Below the pieces are notes generated by a model that did not search any database, was not told the origin of the DNA, and saw nothing but the letters and a program-made list of their open reading frames with translations. From Thermoflexus hugenholtzii JAD2 (GTDB lineage Bacteria; Chloroflexota; Chloroflexia; Chloroflexales; Roseiflexaceae), in NCBI GenBank assembly GCA_945881915.1, contig CAMCVW010000002.1:1-64000 (forward strand): 64,000 nucleotides of DNA, written 5' to 3'. Made by a program: the position numbers and the translations under genes. Below are positions 14,572 to 23,491 of this stretch, piece after piece (position 1 is the stretch's first letter; each line of letters opens with the position of its first letter).

Positions 14572-15297
14572 CTATGCATGCTGCTCAGGATCACGCTGCA
14601 TTGCCAAGATTGCAGCATTCACGTGCTGGTGCATGGTACGACTCGCGCCTTCACTGTCACCGTCGATTATCTTGCGCACCAAACTCACGTGATCTTGGTG
14701 CACAGCATCCAACTCATCACGTGAGCGCCTCTGCTGTAATCCAACCAGGCTCGTCATTTGCAACCCTCCGCTCAGGGATTCCACAAAATATGCAAGCATC
14801 TCGTTCTTGCTCGCTGCAGCTATCCGACGATGCAGTTGCGCATCTAAAATACTATACGCGTCAATCTTGTAGCGTTGCTGCTCCAATTCTTGGATATTTT
14901 GCTCGAGTAACAATATATCTGCATCATCTCGCCGAAGTGCTGCGAGGGCGCATGATTGCACTTCGATGCCCAGCCGAACTTCGAGCAGTTCAATGACCGA
15001 CACCGCATTTAGTTGTGTTGCACGCTCAAAAAAATGGATGAGAGCGGTTGCGTTCACCGGACTCACCATTGCATTACGCCCATTGGTAATGGTGAGCACA
15101 CCTCGACCCGCCAACGTCCGTAACGCCTCACGCACGACAGGTCGACTGACGCCAAGAATTTCGGTGAAGCGCATTTCGGAAGGGAGAATGTCCCCTGGTT
15201 TGAGATTCTGCGTCAACACAAATGATTGCACATGTTCGACAACCTGCTCGACGAGTGTTCTTTTCACGAGTTTTGCTAGTGGGGGAGACGTTTGCAT
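14572..15297 (-). CDS. GntR/FadR-family transcriptional regulator
   Basis: A 241-residue FadR-type regulator. The winged helix is visible at GDILPSEMRFTEILGVSRPVV and REALRTLAGRGVLTI (residues about 35-70). The C-terminal FCD domain is all helical with the expected acidic and histidine residues (LLEVRLGIEVQ, DAQLHRRIA and MHQHVNAAI), which in this family often bind a metal and an organic acid. ATG 15297 follows GGGAAG; an in-frame ATG at 15312 is possible. It diverges from the SDR-like gene over a gap that contains a near-perfect 21-bp palindrome, probably its own operator. Confidence 0.9.
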   Translation of the reverse strand: MQTSPPLAKLVKRTLVEQVVEHVQSFVLTQNLKPGDILPSEMRFTEILGVSRPVVREALRTLAGRGVLTITNGRNAMVSPVNATALIHFFERATQLNAVSVIELLEVRLGIEVQSCALAALRRDDADILLLEQNIQELEQQRYKIDAYSILDAQLHRRIAAASKNEMLAYFVESLSGGLQMTSLVGLQQRRSRDELDAVHQDHVSLVRKIIDGDSEGASRTMHQHVNAAILAMQRDPEQHA

Positions 15298-15331
15298 GAC
15301 AATACTTCCCATATACCGTATACTCGTCAGA

Positions 15332-15352
15332 CCTGTCATACAGTATGACAGG
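15332..15352. promoter_or_regulatory. 21-bp palindrome, likely operator of the GntR regulator
   Basis: CCTGTCATAC and GTATGACAGG form 10-bp arms around one central base. It sits between the start of the GntR gene (15297) and the SDR-like gene, and covers an ATG at 15345 that is therefore unlikely to be the real start. The half-site contains G-T-A-T, as in several FadR-group operators. Confidence 0.7.
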
Positions 15353-15371
15353 GCATGCGAGTGGCAATCAG

Positions 15372-15983
15372 ATGGAATTCTGGCTCGAACCTCAGGATGG
15401 TGCGCTTGCTAGCCATACTGTCCTACGCATACAACAGTATCTGGACAAGATTGCAGTAACACTCCAAACGTCCCAAAATCCACCCATCCAAACAACCATA
15501 ACGCCCCTCTGGGAGGTGGCATTGAACGACATCGATTGCACCGCGTTGCAGAACCTATTGTGTGAAAGTTTAACATACATTGGGCACATAGATGCGGTAG
15601 CCTACGACTGCACGAATTCAATCGTTGATGATTACTGGTACGCCACAGTTTCGATGTGTCAATCGATAGGGCAGACAACAATGAAGACTTCGTTGAGTGT
15701 GGTCCTGGGACTGAACCCGCTTGACAGCGCGGCGGCCGCAGTCGAGGCATCGGTACGTCACTGTGCAGTACACAATGCACGGTCTGGCATCCGCGTCAAC
15801 ATTATCTATGGCCCGGCAAATAACTGTATCACCACACTCCCCGTCGCACAGTACCTGCTTCACCCTCACTCGCGCTATCTGACAGGATCAGTATTCAGCG
15901 CAGATGGCAAAATCCTCCTCGGCGGAATGCTGCATGCGGAACGCATCCTTGCACAGCGCGCCATCCCATCAATTACACCGTAA
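15372..15983 (+). CDS. Degenerate SDR-like protein
   Basis: A 203-residue protein whose C-terminal half follows the short-chain dehydrogenase pattern: SAAAAVEASVRHCAVHNA, SGIRVNIIYGPAN, VAQYLLHP, then RYLTGSVFSADG match the helix, the IRVN-x-I-x-P-G strand and the final TGxxxxxDGG of SDRs. The N-terminal half lacks the TGxxxGxG cofactor loop, and no Y-x-x-x-K catalytic pair is present, so it is probably not an active SDR. It might be a pseudoenzyme or a subunit that pairs with another SDR. The start is uncertain: ATG 15345 lies inside the operator-like palindrome, so ATG 15372 is preferred. Probably controlled by the divergent GntR regulator. Confidence 0.6.
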   Translation: MEFWLEPQDGALASHTVLRIQQYLDKIAVTLQTSQNPPIQTTITPLWEVALNDIDCTALQNLLCESLTYIGHIDAVAYDCTNSIVDDYWYATVSMCQSIGQTTMKTSLSVVLGLNPLDSAAAAVEASVRHCAVHNARSGIRVNIIYGPANNCITTLPVAQYLLHPHSRYLTGSVFSADGKILLGGMLHAERILAQRAIPSITP

Positions 15984-16032
15984 ATAGGGTAGACTATTCC
16001 ATAACAAACGTGTCGAGTGCTGAGGAGTCATC

Positions 16033-16776
16033 ATGTCATTTTGGAGTCAAATAGACGGCAGTGTCTACAATGCAATCGGTGTCCTAATTGGTGGAAGCTT
16101 GGGATTGTTATTTCGCCATGCACTGCCTCCACGTGTGTCGCAGACAGTGCAATCTGCTATTGGATTGACGACTATTTTTCTCGCGGTGCGTATTGCCTGG
16201 CAGCTCGGTGATATCAATGCGGGGTCCATCCCTGGAATCGTCATTGCGTTAATAGCCCTTGCAATAGGTGGGGGGATCGGCGAAGCACTTCGACTCGATG
16301 AACGCCTCGGAGGGATTGCGCAGCGTTTCCAGACACAAAGTGGTCAGACTAACGATCCACGATTCAGCGAGGGACTTCTCGCGGCATTTCTTATCTTTTG
16401 TGTCGGCCCAGTTACCATTCTCGGGAGTATTGACAATGGGCTGCGCGGCGATAATCAGTTACTGATTGTCAAAACGGTCCTCGACACAATCACTTCAGCA
16501 GCTCTGGCAAGTAGTTATGGGATAGGGGTTTTGTTTTCGGCAATTCCATTGTTGCTAGGGCAAGGCGCCATTTCAGTAGCAGCGGGTGCGTTTGCCCAGT
16601 ACATTCCTGATGCAGCACAGAATCCGTATGTATTGGTGGCAACGAGTACCGGGGGAATCATCCTGATTGGGTTAGGACTCAATCTTTTGGACGTAACCAA
16701 ACTACGCATCGCAGCGCTCCTGCCGGGATTATTGCTCGCACCCGCATTGCTCTGGTGCGCCCTTCTGTTTGCTTAA
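16033..16776 (+). CDS. DUF554 family membrane protein
   Basis: A 247-residue integral membrane protein with six or seven hydrophobic segments and the family's repeated glycine-rich turns: NAIGVLIGGSLGLLF near the N-terminus, GLLAAFLIFCVGPVTILGSI in the middle, STGGIILIGLGLNLL near the end. These are hallmarks of DUF554 (YqgA/YdfK) proteins, which are widespread but have no settled function and have been suggested to be transporters. TGAGGAG precedes the ATG. It stands alone between the SDR-like gene and a bidirectional terminator. Confidence 0.9.
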   Translation: MSFWSQIDGSVYNAIGVLIGGSLGLLFRHALPPRVSQTVQSAIGLTTIFLAVRIAWQLGDINAGSIPGIVIALIALAIGGGIGEALRLDERLGGIAQRFQTQSGQTNDPRFSEGLLAAFLIFCVGPVTILGSIDNGLRGDNQLLIVKTVLDTITSAALASSYGIGVLFSAIPLLLGQGAISVAAGAFAQYIPDAAQNPYVLVATSTGGIILIGLGLNLLDVTKLRIAALLPGLLLAPALLWCALLFA

Positions 16777-16815
16777 GGAAAACACCCCGTCATTCTGTGA
16801 CGGGGTGTTTTCCTT
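16775..16815. terminator. Bidirectional terminator
   Basis: A perfect 18-bp stem (16775-16792 with 16798-16815) with loop TTCTG and T/A runs on both sides, between convergent genes. Confidence 0.93.
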
Positions 16816-16824
16816 TTTCGGAAC

Positions 16825-18354
16825 CTAATCACCAAATTGGATACCTTGAGCAAGCGGCAATTGATTGCCCCAGTTGATGGTGTTGGTTTGGCGGCGCATG
16901 TAGGCGCGCCATGCATCGCTACCGCTCTCGCGGCCGCCGCCGGTTTCTTTTTCTCCACCGAACGCACCACCGATTTCGGCGCCGCTCGTTCCAATATTGA
17001 CATTTGCAATACCACAGTCACTTCCGCCGTGCGATAAGAATCGTTCCGCTTCACGCATGCTGTCAGTGAAGATTGCACTGCTGAGTCCTTGGGCCACATC
17101 GTTGTGCATTGTGATTGCTTCGTCGAGGGTGGCATAGCTCATGATATACAGAATCGGGGCGAAAGTCTCTTCGCAAACGACTTCGATTTGTTTCTGCATC
17201 CGAATGATGGTCGGTTCAACGTAGTTGGCGCCGATATCAGTGCGTTGTTTGCCGCCGACCAACACTGTCCCTCCGCCAGTCGTTGCACGGGTGATTGCTT
17301 GCATCATGCTTGCAACCGCACCTGCAGTTGCAAGTGGTCCGACCAACGTACCAGCGTCGAGCGGATTCCCAATTGGGACACTCGCATATGCTTTGATGAG
17401 ACGTTGGCAGAGGGCATCCACCACACTCTCGTGCACAATCAAGCGGCGGGTTGTCGTACACCGTTGCCCCGCAGTACCGACTGCACCGAATAGCACGGCA
17501 CGAACAACCATATCGAGATCCGCATTCGGCGTCACGATAATGGCATTATTACCACCGAGTTCGAGAATCGAGCGACCAAATCGGCCGGCAACGGTCGTGG
17601 CTACCTTTCGGCCAGTTTTGGTGCTGCCAGTGAACGAAACCAACGGCAATCGGTGATCTTCGCTCATTGCTTGCCCGACCACAGATCCACTGCCCACTGC
17701 AAGTGTGAATAACCCGGTAATACCATGATCAGCCATCACTTTGTTCGCGAGGTGCTGCACCGCAATGGCAGACAGCGGGACGAGTTCAGATGGCTTCCAG
17801 ATATTGGTGTCGCCACAGACCGCTGCGATTGCGGCGTTCCAACTCCAGACAGCGACTGGGAAGTTAAATGCGCTGATGATACCGATTGGACCTAGCGGAT
17901 GCCACTGTTCATACATGCGGTGTTGTGGTCGTTCGCTGTGCATCGTCAAACCGTAGAGTTGGCGGCTCAAACCGACTGCAAAATCACAGATATCGATCAT
18001 TTCTTGGACTTCGCCCAATCCTTCGGGGCGGATTTTACCCATCTCGAGTGAGACGAGTTCCCCCAACGGTTCTTTGTATTCTCGCAAAATATTCCCAAGG
18101 TCACGGACCACGTCTCCACGCTTGGGTGCGGGTACGGAACGCCAGCTTGTGAACGTCGACTGTGCAGCTACGACGGTACGGTCGTAGCTTGCGAGATCTG
18201 CAAGTTGGACTTGTGCAATTGCTTCGCCAGTGGCTGGATCGTAGGAAGTGATCCATTCACCTGTTGATTGGATCCACTCAGGTCCCGTACAGGTGCCCAA
18301 ATTGCGATTGGAAATATGCAGTTTCGTCAGTAAGTTTTGGGTACGCGTGGCCAT
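16825..18354 (-). CDS. ALDH7-type aldehyde dehydrogenase (piperideine-6-carboxylate type)
   Basis: A 509-residue NAD-dependent aldehyde dehydrogenase. ELGGNNAII carries the general-base glutamate, GTAGQRCTTTRR the catalytic cysteine, and the C-terminal GTSGAEIGGAFGGEKETGGG stretch is specific to the ALDH7 group (antiquitin, alpha-aminoadipic semialdehyde / piperideine-6-carboxylate dehydrogenase, bacterial AmaB). It would oxidise alpha-aminoadipic semialdehyde in lysine breakdown, though ALDH7 enzymes accept other aldehydes such as betaine aldehyde. ATG 18354 follows AAAGGAGTG. No lysine aminotransferase or saccharopine gene is adjacent. Confidence 0.92.
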   Translation of the reverse strand: MATRTQNLLTKLHISNRNLGTCTGPEWIQSTGEWITSYDPATGEAIAQVQLADLASYDRTVVAAQSTFTSWRSVPAPKRGDVVRDLGNILREYKEPLGELVSLEMGKIRPEGLGEVQEMIDICDFAVGLSRQLYGLTMHSERPQHRMYEQWHPLGPIGIISAFNFPVAVWSWNAAIAAVCGDTNIWKPSELVPLSAIAVQHLANKVMADHGITGLFTLAVGSGSVVGQAMSEDHRLPLVSFTGSTKTGRKVATTVAGRFGRSILELGGNNAIIVTPNADLDMVVRAVLFGAVGTAGQRCTTTRRLIVHESVVDALCQRLIKAYASVPIGNPLDAGTLVGPLATAGAVASMMQAITRATTGGGTVLVGGKQRTDIGANYVEPTIIRMQKQIEVVCEETFAPILYIMSYATLDEAITMHNDVAQGLSSAIFTDSMREAERFLSHGGSDCGIANVNIGTSGAEIGGAFGGEKETGGGRESGSDAWRAYMRRQTNTINWGNQLPLAQGIQFGD

Positions 18355-18435
18355 CGTCACTCCTTTGGTACGCACCACTGCGGTGCACATGTTCAGAGGG
18401 TATTGTACACGCGAGCAGTCTGTTTGTCAGCCGCG

Positions 18436-21195
18436 TTAGGAGTCATGGAGTTGGAAGGATTCTACCGCACTGACGATGTCCGTGTATATTTTTCCCTGAC
18501 CTTTGCCGGTTGATGGGCGCCAATTATCTGCGACTCTGCGAATATAGCGGCCAAACAGCGTTCGCACATAGGGACTGAGAATGACTAAATCGAAGTTAGG
18601 GATTATGCGTTCGATGCGTTCTGCGTCTCTATCCCAGTTTGAGCGCCAGCCGATGAGATCCCAAGTAACCAGAATATGCGGATGTGTGGTTTGCAGTTTT
18701 TCGGTTATCTGATCTTTGAAGCCTTGTTGAGTTTCGTTCCCGCCGATGTACAGCACACGGCAAGGACGTGTCTTCAAAACCGTTTGCGGTCGCTCTAAGA
18801 GACCAGTATAGTGACTTGCATTGCTGTGTGGGAATTGGGCTAACAAACTGAGTGTGGCACGCGCCTGATGAAAAGCGTGCTGACCAAGGTGGATGTTGAG
18901 CAATTGCTCGATGAGGTGGATTGCGTCTTCGGGTTTGCCTGCCATGAATGCCAGTTGAATGCGGAGGTTCAGCGTTTCGGCTTCACCCCAGATGCGTACA
19001 ATGGTCTCGTGACCAGAGAGGATGACCTGGTCTATCTGTGCAGCATACTCACTGTAGTGATCAGCGTGGTTTTCGAGGAGATTGAGGACATACTCGATTG
19101 ATTCTTCGGAATGACGTTCGGTAGCAATATGCCAAGCTTCGAGCAACAGTGCGAATTTTTCTGCTCGGGGTAACACAATAAACTTTTGTCCATAGAAATA
19201 GCGTTGCCAGATGTCGCGTGGCTGTTGCATCACTTCAGCGACATTGCACAAATCGAAGATGTCGACATCTCGATAGCGAAACAAATGGATCATCACGGCA
19301 CGCCCAGCATCACGGTCAACACGTGCGATGTTGTGATAGATAGTCAACCAGTGTCGTAATGGGAAGAAGATTGTCGAAGTAAACAAGAGATGCAGATCTT
19401 GCATCAAGGTGGGAATTTCACTGAGTTCGAGATATTGTGACCAGGTGCGCACTTTGAGGAACATAACCCAGTCAAACAGTCCTCTCGTCTGGTACGAGGC
19501 GAGTTGGCGTTCCATCCCACTTTTCGCATCATGAAAAAAATCGTACGCCGTGCGAAATTGGCCTTCACCCAGTGCGATGATACCCAATACGAATTGTGCG
19601 TTTGTATGTTCACCGAGAGGAATACGCAACGCCTCTTCGAAGTAATTCCGTTGCTCTTTCAGTGCGACTTGCACCACTCGAAAATCATTTGTGTCATTCG
19701 GCACAATAGAATCGAGAGCCGGGAAACCAGCAGCTGAAATACCGATGTCTGCTTGGCACTGGGCAACTTCACTGAAGCCAGGTATGGTGATGGCGAGTTC
19801 GAACAGTTCAATTGCCCCATTGAATTGTTTTTTTCGACGGAGGAGTTGTCCACGTTTTCGCAAACATCGCGCATAGAAATCACCGAAAATACCGCCCGTG
19901 AGGCAGTTTTGAATGAGTGATTGCAGTATTTGATCTGCGTATATTTGGTGCTCACCGTTGCGAACGAGTCGGGCAGCGATGGTATAGATGGCGTGAGGAA
20001 TGCTATCAGGGTGTTCAGCATGCTGCATGTGTGGGACGGGGCAGTGCACGAGAAGCTTCGCGAGCGCATCGTAGTCGGCTCGATCATCGAGAGCACTGAC
20101 GATAACGTAGAGAAGACCGACATCCTCTTGCGGAATGGTCGAAAGGACTTTTTCGTAATAGCGTTGGTAGTTCTGCACTGCTTCAGCAACGGTATCCCCG
20201 CTCTCGCGGTACGTCGCCAACAAATATCCCAAGAATGCCCAGGATTGCGCTTCTTGGGATTGATTTTTCGTCGGCACAAATCGCGCACTCGTTGCTCCTG
20301 CAAAATATCCCGTGTGAAAATGATACGTTGCAACATCGCCGTTTAATGTCATCAGTTCACGGACTGCTTTGGCCATATCGTCAGGACTCAGAGCGCCAAC
20401 AACACCGGCCACACAATCGTGAATCGCACGCATAATGAGCCGATCGAGCGGAGAAAAATGATTCGGCGTGCTCGCAAGTGGCGGAGGGGGATCGGGAAGT
20501 TTCTGCGGCAGTGGCACGGTGAGGCGCTTGTTTGCTAAAGTTGAACGCCGTTCCCCCCCATTGGGTAAAGGAATCACAACGTCGTGTGTCTCGGTCACCG
20601 GTACCGAAGGTGCGTCTACCGCGGGAAGTTCTACCTCTGCCACATGGCGTTGTGCGTCAGCCCAGGAGAGGTGAGTTTGCCATATTTTTTCATAGCGCTC
20701 GTCGAGAAAAGCGTCGCTGCGACCTGGACATTCCGAAAACAACGTAAACATACACATCGCAGCTATTGGTGGTGCTGCTGCATCTGTGAGGTGATCCACA
20801 ACTCGCAAATACCAATCTGTTGGGTACTGGTTAGATGGTAAATCTGGTTCTCCGTCATTCCCGATGAGGCGCAGGTCTTCGATGAGTTGACCATGACAGC
20901 TTTTTAAATAGCCGTGACAAATATCGTGGATGACAAGGGAGTTTTGACTTGCATATTCGAGTAATCGTTCGACGCGCCATACAACAGGACGGTTTTTGAC
21001 ACTGACAACGCGAAAATTCATGCGTCGTGCTAAAAGTTCATCAAATCGGTGAATTTTTGTGCGTTTGTCTATAAATTCTTTGCGTTCAAACAAAAACTGC
21101 ACCATGGTGCTGCGTATTCGTGGTTCAATCGTATCCCAGAACGTTTTGAGGGAGTTTGGGGTGCGGATAATCACCGCGAGTTGCTCACGTGTCAT
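18436..21195 (-). CDS. Large helical-repeat protein with DUF2325-like C-terminus, unknown function
   Basis: A 919-residue soluble protein with no signal peptide or membrane helix. The first 200 residues are helical and of no known family. A Pro-rich stretch at about 220-250 leads into a long helical region (330-790) that looks like TPR repeats (for example KRGQLLRRKKQFNGAIELFE). Residues about 806-890 form an alpha/beta domain starting CRVLYIGGNETQ and ending near LSPYVRTLFGRYIRR; its G-G strand-loop and late D-L-V-I-L strand resemble DUF2325-type domains. It has a plain start with no strong ribosome site visible. It stands alone, between the ALDH7 and aldolase genes. TPR plus a possible nucleotide-binding-like domain suggests a sensor or scaffold, but nothing fixes its role. 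Confidence 0.6.
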   Translation of the reverse strand: MTREQLAVIIRTPNSLKTFWDTIEPRIRSTMVQFLFERKEFIDKRTKIHRFDELLARRMNFRVVSVKNRPVVWRVERLLEYASQNSLVIHDICHGYLKSCHGQLIEDLRLIGNDGEPDLPSNQYPTDWYLRVVDHLTDAAAPPIAAMCMFTLFSECPGRSDAFLDERYEKIWQTHLSWADAQRHVAEVELPAVDAPSVPVTETHDVVIPLPNGGERRSTLANKRLTVPLPQKLPDPPPPLASTPNHFSPLDRLIMRAIHDCVAGVVGALSPDDMAKAVRELMTLNGDVATYHFHTGYFAGATSARFVPTKNQSQEAQSWAFLGYLLATYRESGDTVAEAVQNYQRYYEKVLSTIPQEDVGLLYVIVSALDDRADYDALAKLLVHCPVPHMQHAEHPDSIPHAIYTIAARLVRNGEHQIYADQILQSLIQNCLTGGIFGDFYARCLRKRGQLLRRKKQFNGAIELFELAITIPGFSEVAQCQADIGISAAGFPALDSIVPNDTNDFRVVQVALKEQRNYFEEALRIPLGEHTNAQFVLGIIALGEGQFRTAYDFFHDAKSGMERQLASYQTRGLFDWVMFLKVRTWSQYLELSEIPTLMQDLHLLFTSTIFFPLRHWLTIYHNIARVDRDAGRAVMIHLFRYRDVDIFDLCNVAEVMQQPRDIWQRYFYGQKFIVLPRAEKFALLLEAWHIATERHSEESIEYVLNLLENHADHYSEYAAQIDQVILSGHETIVRIWGEAETLNLRIQLAFMAGKPEDAIHLIEQLLNIHLGQHAFHQARATLSLLAQFPHSNASHYTGLLERPQTVLKTRPCRVLYIGGNETQQGFKDQITEKLQTTHPHILVTWDLIGWRSNWDRDAERIERIIPNFDLVILSPYVRTLFGRYIRRVADNWRPSTGKGQGKIYTDIVSAVESFQLHDS

Positions 21196-21273
21196 CGGTG
21201 TTTCCTTTTTTTGGGGGAAAACGTTTGAATCCGAGAAGGGGCAGAAAAGATGAGCAAGAGCGATAGGACGAGG

Positions 21274-21299
21274 ACCTACGAGGAGATGTCCTCGTAGGT
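21274..21299 (-). terminator. Hairpin after the aldolase gene
   Basis: A perfect 11-bp stem (ACCTACGAGGA / TCCTCGTAGGT) with loop GATG, 40 bases past the aldolase stop on the minus strand. No strong T-run follows, so termination strength is uncertain. Confidence 0.55.
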
Positions 21300-21338
21300 A
21301 GTGTACCGAATCATGTCAAAAGTGACAACTGCATGGAC

Positions 21339-22130
21339 CTACGATTTTGTCTGCGCAAAAAGCATGCGTGCGCCATGCATGAAGAGCGCACCATCTGCAC
21401 CCACAGTCAAAAAGTGCACGCCGCGGTCTGCATACGGCTTCAACGCGTCAGCCGAAGGTCCGATAATTCCGATGCCGACTCCTGCTTTGGTAGCAGAAGA
21501 GATGATGGAGTCAATAGCAGATTGCATCTGTGCTGCGTTCATCGCCACCCCGAGAGACTGGCTCAAATCGGATGTGCCTATGAAGATTACGTCAGCTCCG
21601 ACGGTCGCACAGATTTCGTCCCTGGCGGCATGGCCTTTGGCTGTTTCGATTTGCAGAACCACGGTGACGTGTTCGTTCATCCGCACGGGGTAGTCCAATT
21701 GTGCCGATGGGGGCGGTGGATAACTTGCCTGACCCTGGTGTTGCGACAACAGGAACGATTGTGTCAATGTATGCAATCCACGGGTACCTACCGGAGGATA
21801 TTTGCTCCACTCCACAGCCTGGCGGGCTTGTTCTGCAGATTCGATCATTGGGATCATCACACCGTCAGCACCTGTTTCGAGCGCTTGCTGAATGGCTCCG
21901 CGACTCAAATCCCGGACGCGCACAATCGCTGCTATTCCATATGCGTGAGCCGTCATCACCAATTGACCTACCATACTTGCATCAATGGGAATGTGCTCAT
22001 GATCAATGATCACAAAATCACACCCTACCGCTGCCAACATGCCGATGACCGCAGGATCCTGGAACATCACAAAGGTCGAATAACACGGCCGGGAACGAAG
22101 TGTGGCACGCAATTGACTGGGAGCAATCAT
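21339..22130 (-). CDS. HpcH/HpaI family aldolase
   Basis: A 263-residue class II (metal-dependent) pyruvate aldolase of the 4-hydroxy-2-oxoheptanedioate / 2-keto-3-deoxysugar-acid type. Conserved pieces are FVIIDHEHIPID (catalytic His and metal-site region), GVMIPMIESAEQA, LQIETAKG with the metal-binding Glu, and FIGTSDLSQSLG with the metal-binding Asp. The length is typical. AAGGAG precedes ATG 22130. No sugar acid pathway genes flank it, so the natural substrate is not clear. Confidence 0.92.
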   Translation of the reverse strand: MIAPSQLRATLRSRPCYSTFVMFQDPAVIGMLAAVGCDFVIIDHEHIPIDASMVGQLVMTAHAYGIAAIVRVRDLSRGAIQQALETGADGVMIPMIESAEQARQAVEWSKYPPVGTRGLHTLTQSFLLSQHQGQASYPPPPSAQLDYPVRMNEHVTVVLQIETAKGHAARDEICATVGADVIFIGTSDLSQSLGVAMNAAQMQSAIDSIISSATKAGVGIGIIGPSADALKPYADRGVHFLTVGADGALFMHGARMLFAQTKS

Positions 22131-22268
22131 CTTCGGTTCTCCTTACAGTTTTGATGTGATAATCATACATGACTGGCTGGCTGTCTGCCGAACACGAGAA
22201 CCATGCTAGGATGGGAATTGTGTGTGAAGGTTATTCGTTCGAATACCGTTGATGAAAGAAGGAATACT

Positions 22269-22505
22269 GTGTTGTTGATCCTCAGCATTGTGATTCAAGT
22301 AGTTGAGATAGTATTCCTCGTGTTTTTTGTGATGCAATTCGTCGATCCAAGCGGAAATCATCGGGTAACGGTGACACTCAAGCCGTTTGTTGAGCCTATT
22401 CTTGCACCGATCAGAGGACTGCTTCCGGCAAACTCGTTTGATTATGCAGCATTAATCGTTGTGTTATTGCTCAATATTGTGCGTTGGATTTTTCCTATTG
22501 CATGA
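22269..22505 (+). CDS. YggT family membrane protein
   Basis: A 78-residue protein with two membrane helices around the YggT-type segment LKPFVEPILAPIRGLLP, the family's P-x-x-x-P-(I/L)-R core. YggT proteins are small, broadly conserved membrane proteins, in some bacteria linked to osmotic tolerance or cell division clusters. I chose GTG 22269 because GAAGGAA lies eight bases upstream and it gives a standard-length protein; ATG 22203 would add a charged, unconserved leader. It is monocistronic or weakly linked to the next gene, 90 bases on. Confidence 0.85.
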   Translation: MLLILSIVIQVVEIVFLVFFVMQFVDPSGNHRVTVTLKPFVEPILAPIRGLLPANSFDYAALIVVLLLNIVRWIFPIA

Positions 22506-22595
22506 TTTTTTGTAGTACTAAACCATGGTATGCCGCGTGCATATGTGTTGATACGATAGAATGTACGGATGGAAGCACACACGAAAGAGGGTACG

Positions 22596-23465
22596 ATGAC
22601 CGCACGAACATACGGCGCCCAGCATATGGTGACACAGCTTCGCAGAGTCATGCTCCGCACCCCAGACGCGTCATTTTATGGCGCTGATGCGACACGCTGG
22701 CACTACACCAGTCAGCCAGAGAAGGAAGGCGCACTCGCCGAACATGCTGCGCTCTGCGATACATTGCGCAAAGCTGGGGTCGAGGTGATTATGCATGACA
22801 CGCCACTGTCAGATCATGCAGATGCAATTTTTTGTTTCGACCCGGTCATCGTGACCGATAAAGGGGCCATCCTGCTTGCGATGGGCAAAAAACTGCGCGA
22901 GGGCGAAGAAGCTGCTATTGGTACAAGCCTCGAAAAAGCGGGTGTGCCTATCTTGGGGCGACTCACCGGCAGTGCGAAAGCCGAGGGTGGTGATATGCTG
23001 TGGCTCGACCATCAGACACTTGCCATCGGACTGGGCTTTCGGACCAACCACGAAGCGGTCCGCCAACTCAAAGCGCTACTCGAACCAATCGGCGTCACCG
23101 TTTTGGCATATGATCTGCCATATTTTACCGGTCCAGAAGCGTGTTTACACCTGCTTTCGTTGATTTCGTTAGTCGATCATGACTTAGCCGTTGTCCATTT
23201 GCCGCTGATGCCGACTGCCTTCTACCAAGAACTGGTCCGTCGCAATATTCGGATGATTGAAGTCCCAGCGCACGAATTCGACACCATGGCCACGAATGTG
23301 CTTGCAATTGCACCAAAGGTATGTCTGATGCTTGACTGCAATCCCATCACTGCACGCATGCTTGCAGATGCTGGCTGTGAAGTGCAGACGTATCGGGGCA
23401 ATCAGATTTCGCTGAAGGCAGAGGGTGGTCCGACCTGTCTGACTCGTCCCGTGTTGCGCGACTAG
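22596..23465 (+). CDS. Amidinotransferase-fold hydrolase (DDAH/arginine-deiminase-like)
   Basis: A 289-residue protein of the guanidine-modifying (pentein) fold. Markers are EGGDMLWLDHQTLAIGLGFRTN, where E-x-x-D binds the guanidinium, and the catalytic cysteine near the end in EGGPTCLTRP. It resembles dimethylarginine dimethylaminohydrolase-like proteins, which hydrolyse N-methylated arginine to citrulline; some relatives have other or unknown substrates. The usual catalytic histidine region appears altered (PEACLHLLSLISLVD). ATG 22596 follows GAAAGAGGG. The M20 deacylase starts 26 bases downstream, suggesting joint processing of an acylated or methylated arginine-like compound. Confidence 0.85.
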   Translation: MTARTYGAQHMVTQLRRVMLRTPDASFYGADATRWHYTSQPEKEGALAEHAALCDTLRKAGVEVIMHDTPLSDHADAIFCFDPVIVTDKGAILLAMGKKLREGEEAAIGTSLEKAGVPILGRLTGSAKAEGGDMLWLDHQTLAIGLGFRTNHEAVRQLKALLEPIGVTVLAYDLPYFTGPEACLHLLSLISLVDHDLAVVHLPLMPTAFYQELVRRNIRMIEVPAHEFDTMATNVLAIAPKVCLMLDCNPITARMLADAGCEVQTYRGNQISLKAEGGPTCLTRPVLRD

Positions 23466-23491
23466 TTCTTTTGTCCGGAGGAGTGACCCGA

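Noticed and set aside
21333-22154. A 273-codon plus-strand frame opposite the aldolase
   Set aside because: Full antisense overlap with a conserved aldolase and no recognisable motif.
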